NCBI RefSeq assembly: GCF_921293095.1
Contig: NC_060254.1
Span: 62,852,069-62,916,068, forward strand
From: Ischnura elegans
Taxonomy: Eukaryota; Arthropoda; Insecta; Odonata; Coenagrionidae
DNA: 64,000 nucleotides
Direction of reading: 5' to 3'
Under the pieces are notes generated by a model. That model searched no databases. It was not told where the DNA came from and was given only the letters and a program-made list of their open reading frames with translations. The first letter of the stretch is position 1. The number at the start of each line of letters is the position of its first letter. The position numbers and the translations under genes were made by a program. Positions 24,268 through 35,365 of the stretch are shown piece after piece.

Positions 24268-27200
24268 GTTCGTACTGCAATTGCCTGTCAGTAGCGATTA
24301 CGCTTAGTGAAGCACTTATTTATATTACATTTGAGTATGTGATTTTTGTTGTGCTGCACTGCACTGCGATGTAGTAGTGGAGTAGGTACTTATAAGTATA
24401 AGCAACCTTACGATTGAGCTGTTGGTTCAATCAACGAGAGAAACTGAATCCTCCAAAAATGTCCTTATTTAAATTCGTATTATTTTCAGGATGCAAATTA
24501 TAGGCAAAGTGCATTAGATGAAAACTACTTAGAGAAATGGAAATTAGACCCACGTCAACGAGATTATCCAGCGTCTCCCGGAGGAGATGATAACTACGAG
24601 TATCCTGATTATGAATATCCTTCAGGCAAGGATGGTAAAGCTCCCGGAAGAGATGTGGATTACTCTAGGGGACCGGCACCAGATCCTAGTCAATCAGAGA
24701 AGAAGATCACTTGGCCAAAAACGAGAGAGAATCATGTTACAAGGAAAGGGGAAGCAGTTCACCCATTTGCAAATAGTAGTGAGTTTATGGAATACTATAA
24801 TTCTTATTCGTGATGTTGAAGTGATCTACTCAGTATTAATATATTCAAAATATTACTCTTTATTTACACATGCATGTACTCAGCACTGAAATTGGTTGAA
24901 AATTGGCCCACTCCAGAGAAGCAACTTGGCCAATTGTCTGCTGTTAGTATTGATACATATGGAACAGTTGTTGTATTTCATCGTGGAGACCGAATCTGGG
25001 ATTCTGACACTTTTCTTCTAAATAACTCTTACACTGGAAAACATCGAGGACCCATTAAAGACAACACCATTGTAGGGTTCGATCCTGTCACAGGGGAAGT
25101 TAAATTTGAGTGGGGTAATGACATGTAAGTATCTACCTTTGATTAAGACCAAAAGATATCAGTATTTTTATTTAATAGTTGTTTATGTATGTTTATACAT
25201 CTATTAAAAAAATTCTATTTGAATACAATAGTATTTGTCACTCCATGTTTTATCATTATTTCTAGTTTGTCAAAGTTCTTCTCACATTCATGAAATTCAG
25301 CCAACCATATTTTAAATTGTAAGTTAGTTAAAGTGAATGGTTTTCACTTGGCGAAGGGGTTATGAAATAAAGGGGATTGAAATGATTCTAATTAATAACT
25401 GATTTTGTTGCTGATTAATTAGCAATACATATGCTCAGTCATCATTTTTGCCATGATATAATTTCTTAAAGAATCACAATGTAATTTTTTGGTTTTGTTG
25501 AACTTCAGTGCGAATACCTTTTATTTCTAACATAATTTATTGGGAACAATTTTTTTCTTATTAGTACTCTGCTACTTAATGGGCTGGGAAAAGCTTAAAT
25601 ATGAACTTGTTATTGCAATTGCTTGTCAGAAATATTTGTTGAATATCAGTCACACTTTCTCTACCAATTATTATACTTCAGTGGTCATATATTAATTCAT
25701 AGCATCTCAAGTGTAACATTGATGGAGTGGTTGGTAACTGAACAATTTTTTTCTAACGCATTTGATTTTGGTGTGGAAGAAAGAATAATATGGTATTAAG
25801 ATGCCTTAAGTTTTGGATCTAATTTCTATGATGCACTAAATCACTTAAATTATTTTATTATTCCAGATTTTACCTTCCACATGGACTCAGTGTTGATGGA
25901 GAAAATAACGTTTGGGTGACTGATGTTGCCCTGCATCAGGTGATGAAGTTCCCTCAAGGAGGCAATGGAAACAAGCCTGCTCTGATTTTGGGAGTTCCAT
26001 TTATCCCAGGCACAGGCACCAATCAATTCTGTAAACCAACTTCAGTGGCTGTTTTAAGCAATGGAGATTTTTTTGTGGCTGATGGCTATTGTAATAATAG
26101 GATTTTGAAGTATAACAAGAATGCAGAGTTCTTGATCCAGTGGGGAAGAAAAACATTTTTTGGTAATTATCATTGAGGCTCTCAGTATAATTAATGTGTA
26201 CTTATTGAAAATTAATAGATTTTCTTACTTCAGAGGAGGTTTGATTTTAACTTCTACAATGAAGTTTTTTAATCAACTCATTGCTTCATAATAGATCAGT
26301 AATTTATCACTTCCTTGGATCTTCTCTTTGAATCTACTACTACTGAATGCATCATGTCATTTCTTAATGATTCAAACTTATTTCAATTAAAAAGACTACC
26401 CAAATACAATGACGCTATGGGTGAATGCCGGTGAGAATTTTTCCGTAGCATTGGAGCAGCATATGTCTGTTGAGTGTTTTAGCTGTAAGACCTCATGAGC
26501 TCACAATCACCTCATTTAGTCAGCAGTGGAATTTCGACCTCCAATAGGGTGGTTTCCTTCATCAAAGAAAACGAAAGGCATTGATTGCGATTCGTTACCC
26601 ACCATTAGTGTATTCATAATATACAAATTATTTTGTTTTAGAAATACCGGGTTAGACGAATGGCAATGGTCCATTTTTATCCTCATTTGAAAAGGGCCAG
26701 ATTGGCGCCCATGCGATGCCACTCCACGTGACGTCACAGGGACCTAGTTTCTATACGAGAAGATAGGAGTTATACATCGTCTGAGGTTACCAATGCATGC
26801 ATGAGGCGCAGAGCTCAGGGAAACATGTCTTAACAATCCCTTATTAAAACTGGCTAAGGTCGGAAAGTTTTCCTCGTTTGATAAGTTATTAATAATCCTT
26901 ATTTAAGCCAAGCGCTACCAGCCAGCAGGGTACTAGGCTACCCGCTAGCAGCCTGCGTCGTATCAGCGCTAAGCCTCGCCTCAAGGTCACCTTGCAGGGC
27001 GGCAACGGGAACCAGAAATACGTCTCGCAGAGAGATTTCCCGGCATTCATACTTACGCGTCGCGTTTTCGCACGCTTGAAAATTTTCACTTTTCATTTAA
27101 TCGCGAAAAATAGATATCGTCATTTAAAAATCTAAAAGCGTGAAATACGTACTCCAGGAGTAATAATCTTTTGATTTAGGCAATAAAAAAATAATAGGAA

Positions 27201-30200
27201 ACCACCCTATTGCCGTTGTAGTGCTGCATATAGGTTATGGTTTTTTTAGGAATCTACTTGCTTCCAATTCAAGGGCGTACCCAGGATCAAAACTAGGGGG
27301 GGGTGGGGGCATGGTTGTTCAAGTTATAGGTAAGATTTAAGCATGGAAAAGGTGAATGAAACCAACATTTTAAGGAAACTGTAACAGCTCTTTATTAGTT
27401 TTTAAAATTATTTGCTTGAAAAAATATTATTTTCCTTAAAGACATTTGCGATTTTTGCTTGCTGGGTACGCCCATGTTCAATTTGGCTTCATTTTTTTAT
27501 GATTAAAGTATTCTACTGATCAAGGTAGATTTGTATGGGGTACGTCAGAAATATTCCGTTAGTCTTCCCTTGCTTCATGGACTTCCCTCTGCAATTCACC
27601 ATAAGGCCCACTTCCTTTCACTCTGTCTAAAAATGCTATTCTTTTCCTTCCTCTCCCTCATTTACCTAACATTCTACCCTTTAACATGTTTTCAAGATCC
27701 CTCCCCACTCAGTACTTTTTCCATCCTTACCGTCTGTCTCCTCAGTATCTGAGATAGAAGCCCTCTCTCTTCACCCACCATGTCCAGCACTTCGTTGTCT
27801 ATCCTCCTCTCCGTTGTAAAACTACTCACCTACGATTTATTTGGTTTCGTGTTATCTTAGGGTATAAAAACACACTTAATTAAATTAACATGCACAAAAT
27901 ATCACTTTTACACTTTTATATTCAGAATATCAAGAAATAAGACTAATTGGGCCCAATTTACAATCGATCATTATAACAAACAGATTGCATAACTTCCAAT
28001 TATATTCCAACGGGCTTTTAACTCTTCCCCTTGTGTATTGGTTATAATCATTCAAGTCTACTTATCGGGTTCACTGCTCGCGTCTCCACTCAAACACTGC
28101 CGGATAGTACAGTACTCCACAACTCCACTCTCTGCCTGATATCCTCCTCTGCGATCCCTGTCTCTTGATCACGCGTCCTCCCTTGTATCGGTTCTCTCTC
28201 TCTTTTGGGCGCCTCCTTTTTCTATGCGTCCTCTCTTTCTTTTATTCTGCCGATCTTCTAAAACACGTCTTATACGTAGCTCTCTCAACACAACCACCCC
28301 CGCTTGTGTATTTCCTCTCCGCGTCCCTAACTACCCATTCTTGCCTCATCACTACCGTTGTTAATTTCAAATTATCTCAACAAACAACATGGTGGCTTGT
28401 TTACATTACTTTCTTTCTTCATTCTTCTCCTAACCCACGTCTTGAACGTGTTCTGTATCACTCCTTCCTAAGTGTCCATATTTCCGCTAAGTGCTTCACT
28501 CCAGATCAGACTCCTTCAGCCTTTTCTTTAAACTGTAAAATAACTATCCTCTCCAGTGGTGAAACAATTTGGGGGATGAGGGGATAGATCCCCCCTCAAA
28601 GTCTCAGAGAAATTTAAAAAAATATTTAAAACTGTTTTCTAGATGTGATATTTAATAACTGCTTCTGCTTAAAGTTACAATTTAAATGCAAAAATATTGT
28701 AAAATAATGTCCAGGCATGTCATTTTTCTAAACTTTCTCCGTTGCCTGTGAAGGGGGGTTGCCCCCAGGCCTCCCCATCAGCCCCCAAAGTATATTCCTA
28801 GTTATGCCACTGATCCTCTCATGAGCATAACAACCGAAACTATAGGTTTCAACAATAGGGTAGTTTCCTTCATCAAAGAAAACGAAAGGCATTGATTGCG
28901 ATTCGTTACCCACCATTAGTGTATTCATAATATACAAATTATTTGGTTTTAGAAATACCGGTTTAGACGAATGGCAAGGGTCAATTTTATCCTCATTTGA
29001 ATAAGGCCAGACACTCAGAGCCTTGCCCTAAGGTCACCTCACATGCGGCAGCGGGAAGCAGAATGACGTCTCGCGGAGTTTTTCCCGGCATTCATACTTA
29101 CCCGTCGGGTTTTTCGCATGCTTGAAAATTTTCACTTTTCATTTAATCGCGAAAAATAGATATCATCATATAAAAATCTAAAAGCATGAAGTACATTCTC
29201 CAGGAGTAATAATCTTTCGATTTAGGCAATAAAAAAATAATAGGAAACCACCCTATTACTGTGGACAAGTTAAAATGATGTTGTTACCCTAGTGGTCTGC
29301 AACATGTAAATGCCTGTTATTGCTTATGTTGTGTAAGTGTTGCCAAAATTTATTGTTTTCAATGTCCAACAAGTAACCCTGTTTACATGTTTTGGGAAGA
29401 ATGAAGACTTCTCCTGAATTTGAATCCTACCCCTTGCTACAAGCCCACTGCACTCATAGGGTGGGAATAGGAAAATAATATCAGAATAATAACACCACCT
29501 TAACTTTTGATTATGGGGAATCTTTCATTGTATGTAAATAAAATATTCCTCTTTGTTGGGATGGTTATCTGATGATTGCCATCTAATGAGGAATTCTTTT
29601 TGACCTTTTCAAATCATTCCATTTTAATCATGTTTCGAAACACTTGGAACGTAGGCTTTCGCCGGGAGATGCATTGTTGTCGACGGCTTTCGGGAACTGC
29701 CGTGTATTGCGCTATGTCACGCGAGCTTTCGCAGCCATTGCAGGTTGCATCATCAGGCCATTCATTTATCGCCAGATGATGCAACCTGCAATGCCCTCGA
29801 AAGCTCACGTGACAAAGCGCAATATGCAGCCACTCCCAAAAGCCATTGACAACAATTTTTAATCACGTAATCACCGTACTTTTATACGTTTTTTCTTATT
29901 ATATTTCAGGTCAAGGTATTTTATTTCCTGTCCCATATGCATTTTCTGTTCCTCATTCTCTTGCACTGGTCAAAGATGAATCTATTCTCTGTGTCGCCGA
30001 CCGCGAGAATGGCAGAATTCAATGTTTTCATCCTCAGAATGGAAGTTTTGCATTTCAAATACATCCTCCTGAATTTGGTTCCAGATTATTTGCTGTTGCT
30101 TCTCAAGGTAAGGGGTGGCCTTTTATATAATTGATGGTGTGCAAAAATGAATGTTTAGCATTTGAATGCAAAAGGAAGATTTATTTTAGTTCTGCCAGTT

Positions 30201-33200
30201 TTCTTTGCCTCTCAAGATTTGCAATCTATGGCATGTACATCCACCCATTTCCAGGTCTCAAGTGTAATTTTTATCAGAGGTATTTTAACTACCCTGAATA
30301 CTTTAATTTGGAAGGTTTCAATCATTTACTGAAGACTATTTTTAGCATTATAAATGCCCTTACTGTGTCAATCCTGGAATAAATAATTATCATTTCACTT
30401 GTTACAGTGCCTCGTTTTCATACCAAATCCCTATATTTTAGTGATTTGCTATTAAATTTATATGTATTAAGTTGGGGAAAAAAGAAAAAATGGACTGGAA
30501 ATCAGGGAAAAGTCAGGGAAATCATAAATGGAATGTTGTTAGTAAACCTTCTAAATCCGCTGATATTTCCAGCTGTTAGGATGCCATTGTGCAATCAGTG
30601 CTGCTCAGTTTATCTCTATTCTTAACTACATGTGTAATTTAATATTCCCTTATCCTTATGTGGTTACATATGAAGCTAATTTAGTGGCGGATACAGAGAA
30701 AACTCAAGGAGAAGGGCTGCAAAAGATATCTTTAGCTACCGTTATTTTTATCGTAATGAAAAATAATCAAGTCACATGCAAAGTTTAAGAAAATTTTATT
30801 TAAAATAATGGTACACATATACAAGTCAATGCCATCTTGTAATATAAAAAAGTTATAATTGTGGTCCTGCAATGTTCAGCAATGCAGGGACATGTGCCCA
30901 TTGAGACCCCTTATGTAACTGCCACTGAGCTAATTTGCCTGTGCTCATGTAACTTTCAAGCCTGTCGCATGAACAGTGGTGAAATATTCATGAATTGTCA
31001 TGGGAATTAAAGAACCTTAATAGTGTAGTGGTCCGTGCAGTGGCCTAGAAAGCCATTGGTCAATGGTTTCATTCCCAGTCTAGGGGAATTTTTTTGCATG
31101 GCAATTCGTGAATGCCTTTGCTAATTTTTTTAAATTTTGAGTGTAGTAGTACAAAGAATCTTCATTTATACATATATATTAATCAATTTTTTGAATTTCT
31201 TTTAAATTAATTACAGGTGAATTTTTGTATGCAATAAATGGCCCTGTGGCAGCTTATCCTGGGCCAGTTAGAGGATTTAAAATTGATGTAGAGACTAAAT
31301 CTTTGATAGAAGAGTTTAGGCCCAATGGTAATGATTTCTCAAACCCCCATGACATTGCTGTATCCCAAGATGGAAAAGATGTATATGTTGTTGAACTTCT
31401 TCCATTTAAAGTGTGGAAATTTTCTCAAGGTAAGAGCTAGCCTTAGCTTTTTTTTTCAATTTCATGTTCGACTGTAAAAACATCATCAAAGCTCCCTGTA
31501 TGAAAAAATGATTACACTTTTTAAAACATTATTTCAGGCACTCAACAAGGTTCTCTTCCAAGGCAAGATCAGCCTAACTTGCCCTCTAAAATGGAAAATG
31601 CTAGCCTTAGCCCATTTTTGAAACCATCTTCCTCTGAACCTTCAAATGTTAACGGTGAGTATCGAATTCCAAATTTTTATTTAGCTGTAGGTCAGAGCTA
31701 TGGCATAACAAGAAATATGCTTGGTGGGGGGGATAGGAGGGCATGGAATGGCGACCCCCCTTTCCTCCGGGAAAATTTTTTGAAAAAGGGCATGCGTGAA
31801 AATACGTTTTAATTATTTTGGCACTTAAAATTTGGGTTTCACTCGTGATTGCACAGGAAATCATCACAGCAGGGAAAACAGTAGTGTAGTATTAAATTTC
31901 TCTTAAGAATTTGGGTGGGATTTATCCCCCCCCCCCAGCATAGTTACGCCTCTGGGTCAGAGTATGTACAAAAAGTATCTTTGCACCTTTATAGTGCAAC
32001 AAAAAATGTAAAAAGAAGGGCAGAAGACTGAATTGGCAGCTTTAAAATTAACTTTCCTTGTCAAGTGATATGGTTTTCAGTTGTGATAGTGGTGAATTAT
32101 AATCTATGCTTAAACATTTTATGATTTCTACTATTTTTGGAATGCATTTTGAAGTATTATTTAAAATGTAGCTGTTGCATTGCCATTGCTATATGAAATT
32201 TCTCTTTTTATGGTGATGGTCTTTATTTTACAGTTTTGATTGCAGTTCCTCTGTACTTACAATATATAAAGTATTTGCGTTTAGTGAAGGAAATTTTTGG
32301 AATGTCATTAATTTGGTAGATTCTGTCATAGTAAATACCACTAATTTTGGCTATCAGCTGCATCATTAATTTTGCAAATTATAATGATTAATGTCTCACT
32401 TAAAAAGTACCTCACTATTCTCAGACTCGGAATTTAGCCTAATTGAGGTTTATATTTTTTTAAGATCACTTCCCACAAACGTGCAAATACTATATTAAAT
32501 TTTTATGGGGTTTCTTTGAAAATTAATATTTTACATGCTCTTCTTTTTTGCATATCCGTTATACTGGCAAAAACCTTTAGTCACGTGCTCTCTGCTGCAT
32601 GATGTTGGTAGGCAAATGGCTTGGCATAGGATCATGTAATATGTGATAGTGGGTCAGCTGAAAATAATTTCAACAGTTTCTCAGGCATTACTGCCAGAGA
32701 AACTGTTGTCTTTGAAGGGTTAGGTTGTCAGGTTGAAGATGCCAGTTAACAATGTATGCCATTGGTATATAAGGCAATGTCAATGGATTCTCTAATTGGT
32801 CTGGGGTAATATCTGCTCTCTTTCACAACTATTGTAGCTTTGCTAAATTTATCTTCGTGCCCCAGGGTCTAAAAGTTGTGAAGTGGCATCTTCAACATTT
32901 AGATGCTGTTAAGATTAAGCGAAACTGTTGTCTTCGCCACAGGAACGGATGTGGAGGCAACTGAAAAATGAAGGACTTAATCGCACACCACTGAAATCTC
33001 CTTTCTCATTTTGGAATGTCATTAATTTGAAAATAACTAACTTATGAAATTCTAGCTTCAGCTGTTATTTTTATAATATAAATCATCGTAATGTGTTACT
33101 TTTTCAGGCACTAACATACAGGCAACAAAGATCTTCGCAGAATTGAAACAGGAGCGTTATTTCTCATATACTACGGAAATTATATTGGTTGTTGTTTCTG

Positions 33201-35365
33201 TTCTTCTTGTTTGCTTCATCATCATATCTACGGTGGCATTTTTCAAACTACAAAGTAAGTTTTAAATACAATATTCTAATCTTTAAACTTCTTTTGGGGA
33301 AGCAATGTTAGGATGTTTGAGATATACATATTTATTTTTCATTTACTCATTTTGTTATTTTGGCAGAGAAAATGATTAATGATTCAGTCATCTTTTTGTT
33401 GCTTTGTTATAAAATGGCTGCATCTTTAATTTTTTAAAAGAAAAGGTCATAAATGCTTATACACTACCCAGATATGTGGAATTTATCTGGTATTTTCAAT
33501 TCACAATATTCACAGATATCGTGGAGTTCAGAAAAAATTGTGGAGCTGAAAAACTTGCATGCTACAAATGTTCATTTTTGCTAAAATGTGGGAAGGGTAA
33601 AAATGGCAAGAAACATGCATGTGTAATATTTTAACATTCTGTTACCTTGAACTATATTAATTTCTTTTATTTTATAAAGTGTACTTTGTTGTTAAATCCA
33701 TTTGGTGCACTCATGCTTTGAATTACTATAACTTATGCAATGAATTATTTTCACTTCATCATAAATATTTTTTTGAGAATGATCTAACATTAAGGGCAAT
33801 TACATATATGGCTTTTATTGCTACCCTGCCAGCACAAGGGTTGCATGATACTCTAGGGATCTAGCAGGAATAGCAAAAGATCTGAGCTGTCTGAATATAC
33901 CATGTATAAACATTGATAGTGATGTGTTTGCAAAGGAAAATATGCAATGAGTTAAATTTGATTATTTTCTGTGTAATATGTATGATATAAAGTTGACCGA
34001 AAAATTTGAATTTTTGGCCTCCACCATGTAATCAATTTTCACCCTTTCTATTTTGCCCGATATATTTTAACCATTTTTTGTTCCAGTTGCCATGTTTGAA
34101 ACAAAATATCTGATGACAAAAACTTGGAAGTTGCACATATGTAATTTATGATGTACATATCTTAGTAAATGCCATAGTAATTGTAACATCAGTTATTTTT
34201 TCATACCTACTATAATTGTTTCAGCCAGAGTAGAATTCATCAATCAATCGGAATTGGGTAGTTCAGCTCAAGTATGTTGGTAGTGCTTTTGATGTCATAC
34301 ATAAAATTTGGGTTGTGGATCTCTGCTATACCTTTCTTTCCCTAAGTATCTTTGACTTCTTTACTGGACTTTCATCTTGCTTCTTTCACTAGTTTGCTCA
34401 AGTTGGATCCCCTCTAGATTTTGGGTGAAAAAAAATTAAACTTTGGTTTTCCACAGAATTTTTATTAAAACACCACCATGGTTTCAATGCTTAACATCAT
34501 CTTCCCCTCTGCATCCTTCCCTTGGGCATAGTAACTATATTATCGGTCTGTTTTCTTGTATCCTGGGAAACTAACTAGGAATTGTGTACTAGATGATCAA
34601 AGAGATCCAAGACAAGGTTCAGAGAATTCAAATAGCCCATTACCCTGAAAATATGACTTTCACATATCTGTGGTCTAGTTAAGGGTGAGCTCTACTCTCA
34701 TCAATCCTAACCAACCAATGGATTGAACCTCTTATGTGAGCAATGACCTGTGCTGTGTGGGTGGTATTATAGATAGGGGGCCTGCAGTGACATTGGCACA
34801 CAGAATATCATCTTAAAAATAACAGAGAGAAATCATTTTAGAACCTCACTATGTTTCTATGTTTTTTGCGGAAGCGATAAAATTATAGATATATTTTGTA
34901 GAATCAGTGGGCGTAGGTATTTGTTTTTCCTGTGAACAAAAAGTAATTCCTACAAGTGCTAGATGGAATGTGATTTTAAAGTATCTCATAACTCACGTTA
35001 TTATCTTTTAATTTTCTTTCTAATGTCTGATGTCTTAACACCCCTCTGTTACAAGCCTATTGAGGTGACTTGTAGGGTAGTATGTAATTGTAGATGAATA
35101 TTTGATATGCTCTACAATATGACTCCTTTTAGGCAAAGGGCATGGGATCTCCCTATGTCCCAGGCGCTGGAGGGCATATGGGAATTCCTCATCTGATAGT
35201 GGCTTCAAGCTTGGTCAACTGCTTGATCCACATTCTGGATTTGAAAAGGTCTGTACAGAAGAGAGTGATGAGGATGATGAAGATGATGAGGAAGAACTAG
35301 TGGAGAACTTGAGTGTGAATCTCAGCAGTGCAAACCATACAGTATCACATGCTCAGCAAGCGTGA
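24196..35365 (+). CDS. peptidyl-alpha-hydroxyglycine alpha-amidating lyase (PAL), membrane-anchored
   Basis: Nine exons: 24196-24267, 24490-24778, 24884-25124, 25867-26162, 29910-30107, 31217-31429, 31538-31654, 33108-33254, 35133-35365; 601 aa, every phase consistent. PAL (EC 4.3.2.5) cleaves peptidyl-hydroxyglycine to an amidated peptide plus glyoxylate, the last step of neuropeptide amidation in the secretory pathway. Seen: signal peptide 1-16 or so; Tyr/Asp-rich spacer 25-120; a six-bladed-propeller-type lyase domain about 125-435 with Arg154 (FHRGDR), His206 (YLPHG), Tyr275 (DGYC), His315 (VPHS), Arg331 (ADRENGRIQCF) and His410 (NPHD), which correspond to the substrate and zinc residues known from rat PAL; cysteine pairs 256/276 and 327/338; transmembrane helix 500-521; acidic tail 522-601. 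ATG 24196 was chosen because a hydrophobic leader follows. Insects encode PHM separately; no PHM domain is present. Confidence 0.93.
24490..24778 (+). CDS. PAL exon 2, acidic Tyr-rich spacer
   Basis: Acceptor TATTTTCAG, donor GTGAGT. Residues 25-120 are hydrophilic: DENYLEKWKLDPRQRDYPAS, then GGDDNYEYPDYEYPSGKDGK, then a Lys/Arg-rich part. There is no match to catalytic PAL sequence; it is placed by frame continuity with exons 1 and 3 (split codon A|CA = Thr121). Confidence 0.85.
24884..25124 (+). CDS. PAL exon 3, FHRGDRIW motif
   Basis: Encodes residues 122-200. ENWP...LGQLSAVSIDTYG leads to VVVFHRGDRIWD, the first conserved block of PAL, whose Arg is a substrate-binding residue in the rat enzyme. 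Donor ACAT|GTAAGT. Confidence 0.93.
25125..25866 (+). other. PAL intron 3
   Basis: 742 bp, AT-rich, nothing recognised. Confidence 0.7.
25867..26162 (+). CDS. PAL exon 4, zinc His and Tyr-Cys block
   Basis: Encodes 202-299. FYLPHGLSVDGENNVWVTDV carries the first zinc-ligand His (206). FCKPTSVAV...VADGYCNNRI carries the disulfide pair Cys256/Cys276 and catalytic-type Tyr275. Donor TTTG|GTAATT; read-through would stop four codons later. Confidence 0.94.
26543..27211. mobile_element. AATAGGGT-family MITE, copy 3
   Basis: Ends AATAGGGTGGTTTCCTTC and ATAGGAAACCACCCTATT; 669 bp. Same orientation as copies 1 and 5 and very close to copy 5 (54579-55246) over its whole length, which suggests fairly recent activity. 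Confidence 0.88.
27270..27476. mobile_element. hAT-like MITE, CCCAGGATC subfamily
   Basis: Starts CAAGGGCGTACCCAGGATCA and ends GCTGGGTACGCCCATG, a good terminal inverted repeat. Flanks TTCCAATT and TTCAATTT are only similar, so the duplication is imperfect or eroded. Confidence 0.7.
28554..28812. mobile_element. hAT-like MITE with perfect 8-bp duplication
   Basis: CAGTGGTGAAAC... to ...TAGTTATGCCACTG, flanked by ATCCTCTC at 28546-28553 and 28813-28820. 259 bp, C/G-run just inside the ends. Confidence 0.88.
28854..29257. mobile_element. AATAGGGT-family MITE, copy 4, internally deleted
   Basis: Intact ends AATAGGGTAGTTTCCTTC and GGAAACCACCCTATT, 404 bp; about 265 bp of the middle is missing relative to copies 3 and 5. 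Lies 41 bp from the preceding hAT-like element. Confidence 0.86.
29673..29856. repeat. snap-back (foldback) repeat next to PAL exon 5
   Basis: A 184-bp imperfect palindrome: ATTGTTGTCGACGGCTTTCG... pairs with ...AAAGCCATTGACAACAAT, with arms of about 80 bp around a short AT loop (CATTCATTTA). The left arm read on the minus strand contains CTGATGA (29750-29756) followed by GAAA (29727-29730), a hammerhead-like core; the right-arm copy is mutated (CAGATGA). Confidence 0.8.
29910..30107 (+). CDS. PAL exon 5, VPHS and ADRENGRIQCF
   Basis: Encodes 301-365 with second zinc-type His315 and Arg331, and Cys327/Cys338 spaced 11 apart as in rat PAL. Acceptor ATATTTCAG lies only 53 bp after a long snap-back repeat. 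Confidence 0.94.
30682..30927. mobile_element. hAT-like MITE with 8-bp duplication
   Basis: TAGTGGCGGATACAGAG... to ...TAACTGCCACTG, flanked by AGCTAATT at 30674-30681 and 30928-30935. 246 bp. Confidence 0.82.
31015..31100 (+). repeat. tRNA-derived SINE relic
   Basis: Pol III A-box-like TAGTGTAGTGGTCC (31021-31034) and B-box-like GGTTTCATTCC (31065-31075) at tRNA-like spacing, then GGGGAATTTTTTTGCATGGC. Two relatives are at 38470-38600 and 38750-38850. No intact tRNA cloverleaf. Confidence 0.55.
31217..31429 (+). CDS. PAL exon 6, NPHDIAV block
   Basis: Encodes 367-436: GEFLYAINGP...GFKID then FSNPHDIAVSQDGKDVYVVE, holding third zinc-type His410. The position two before this His is Asn408; the vertebrate enzyme has Met there. 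Donor CAAG|GTAAGA. Confidence 0.93.
31538..31654 (+). CDS. PAL exon 7, linker
   Basis: Acceptor ATTTCAG, donor AACG|GTGAGT. Residues 438-475 are Ser/Pro/Gln-rich (TQQGSLPRQDQPNLPSKMEN...). It joins the lyase domain to the membrane stalk; the same G|G-split codon phase is used on both sides. Confidence 0.85.
31655..33107 (+). other. PAL intron 7
   Basis: 1.45 kb containing one hAT-like MITE (31698-31954); otherwise AT-rich with nothing recognised. The 31430-31537 intron before exon 7 is only 108 bp. Confidence 0.7.
31698..31954. mobile_element. hAT-like MITE with perfect 8-bp duplication
   Basis: CTATGGCATAACAAG... to ...CATAGTTACGCCTCTG, flanked by GGTCAGAG at 31690-31697 and 31955-31962. 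257 bp with G-run and C-run inside opposite ends. Confidence 0.85.
33108..33254 (+). CDS. PAL exon 8, transmembrane helix
   Basis: Residues 477-524. After ELKQERYFSYTTE comes a roughly 22-residue hydrophobic helix IILVVVSVLLVCFIIISTVA, then FFKLQ. One membrane span with lumenal catalytic domain is inferred. Donor CAAA|GTAAGT. Confidence 0.88.
33255..35132 (+). other. PAL intron 8
   Basis: 1.9 kb. Holds the half-element at 34441-34510; nothing else recognised. Confidence 0.65.
34441..34510 (-). repeat. half-element related to 4690-5125 with hammerhead-like relic
   Basis: TTCCACAGAATTTTTATTAA followed by AACACCACCATGG matches the left arm at 4706. Read on the minus strand it gives GAAGATGATG...CATTGAAACCATGGTGG: a hammerhead-like 3' half (GAAAC, 4-nt loop, GGU), but the CTGA part and the cleavage C are changed. 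Confidence 0.5.
35133..35365 (+). CDS. PAL exon 9, cytosolic tail
   Basis: Acceptor TCCTTTTAG; 76 residues then TGA at 35363-35365. SGFEKVCTEESDEDDEDDEE resembles the vertebrate PAM cytosolic motif KGFDRLSTEGSDQE, where serine/threonine phosphorylation steers trafficking. The rest is Ser/Asn/His-rich. Confidence 0.85.

Larger units (their letters stand above)
26163..29909 (+). other. PAL intron 4, repeat-laden
   Basis: The largest PAL intron (3.7 kb). It contains two AATAGGGT MITEs (26543-27211, 28854-29257), two hAT-like MITEs (27270-27476, 28554-28812), a snap-back repeat (29673-29856) and a long pyrimidine-rich stretch (27550-28550) that yields a meaningless 140-codon frame. Confidence 0.75.
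30108..31216 (+). other. PAL intron 5
   Basis: 1.1 kb with a hAT-like MITE (30682-30927) and a tRNA-like SINE relic (31015-31100). Remaining sequence is AT-rich and unassigned. Confidence 0.7.

Noticed and set aside
26516-26737. Recurring frame containing MNTLMVGNESQSMPF (also near 16836, 28728, 54558)
   Set aside because: It is the same end of each AATAGGGT MITE read on the minus strand; no copy extends into a transposase.
28165-28587. 140-codon plus-strand frame
   Set aside because: Produced by a pyrimidine-rich tract (Leu/Ser/Pro/Phe composition) inside PAL intron 4 and runs into a MITE.
24196-35365. Bifunctional PAM (PHM plus PAL) instead of PAL alone
   Set aside because: A signal peptide directly precedes a non-catalytic spacer and the lyase; no copper-binding PHM motifs occur upstream in frame.
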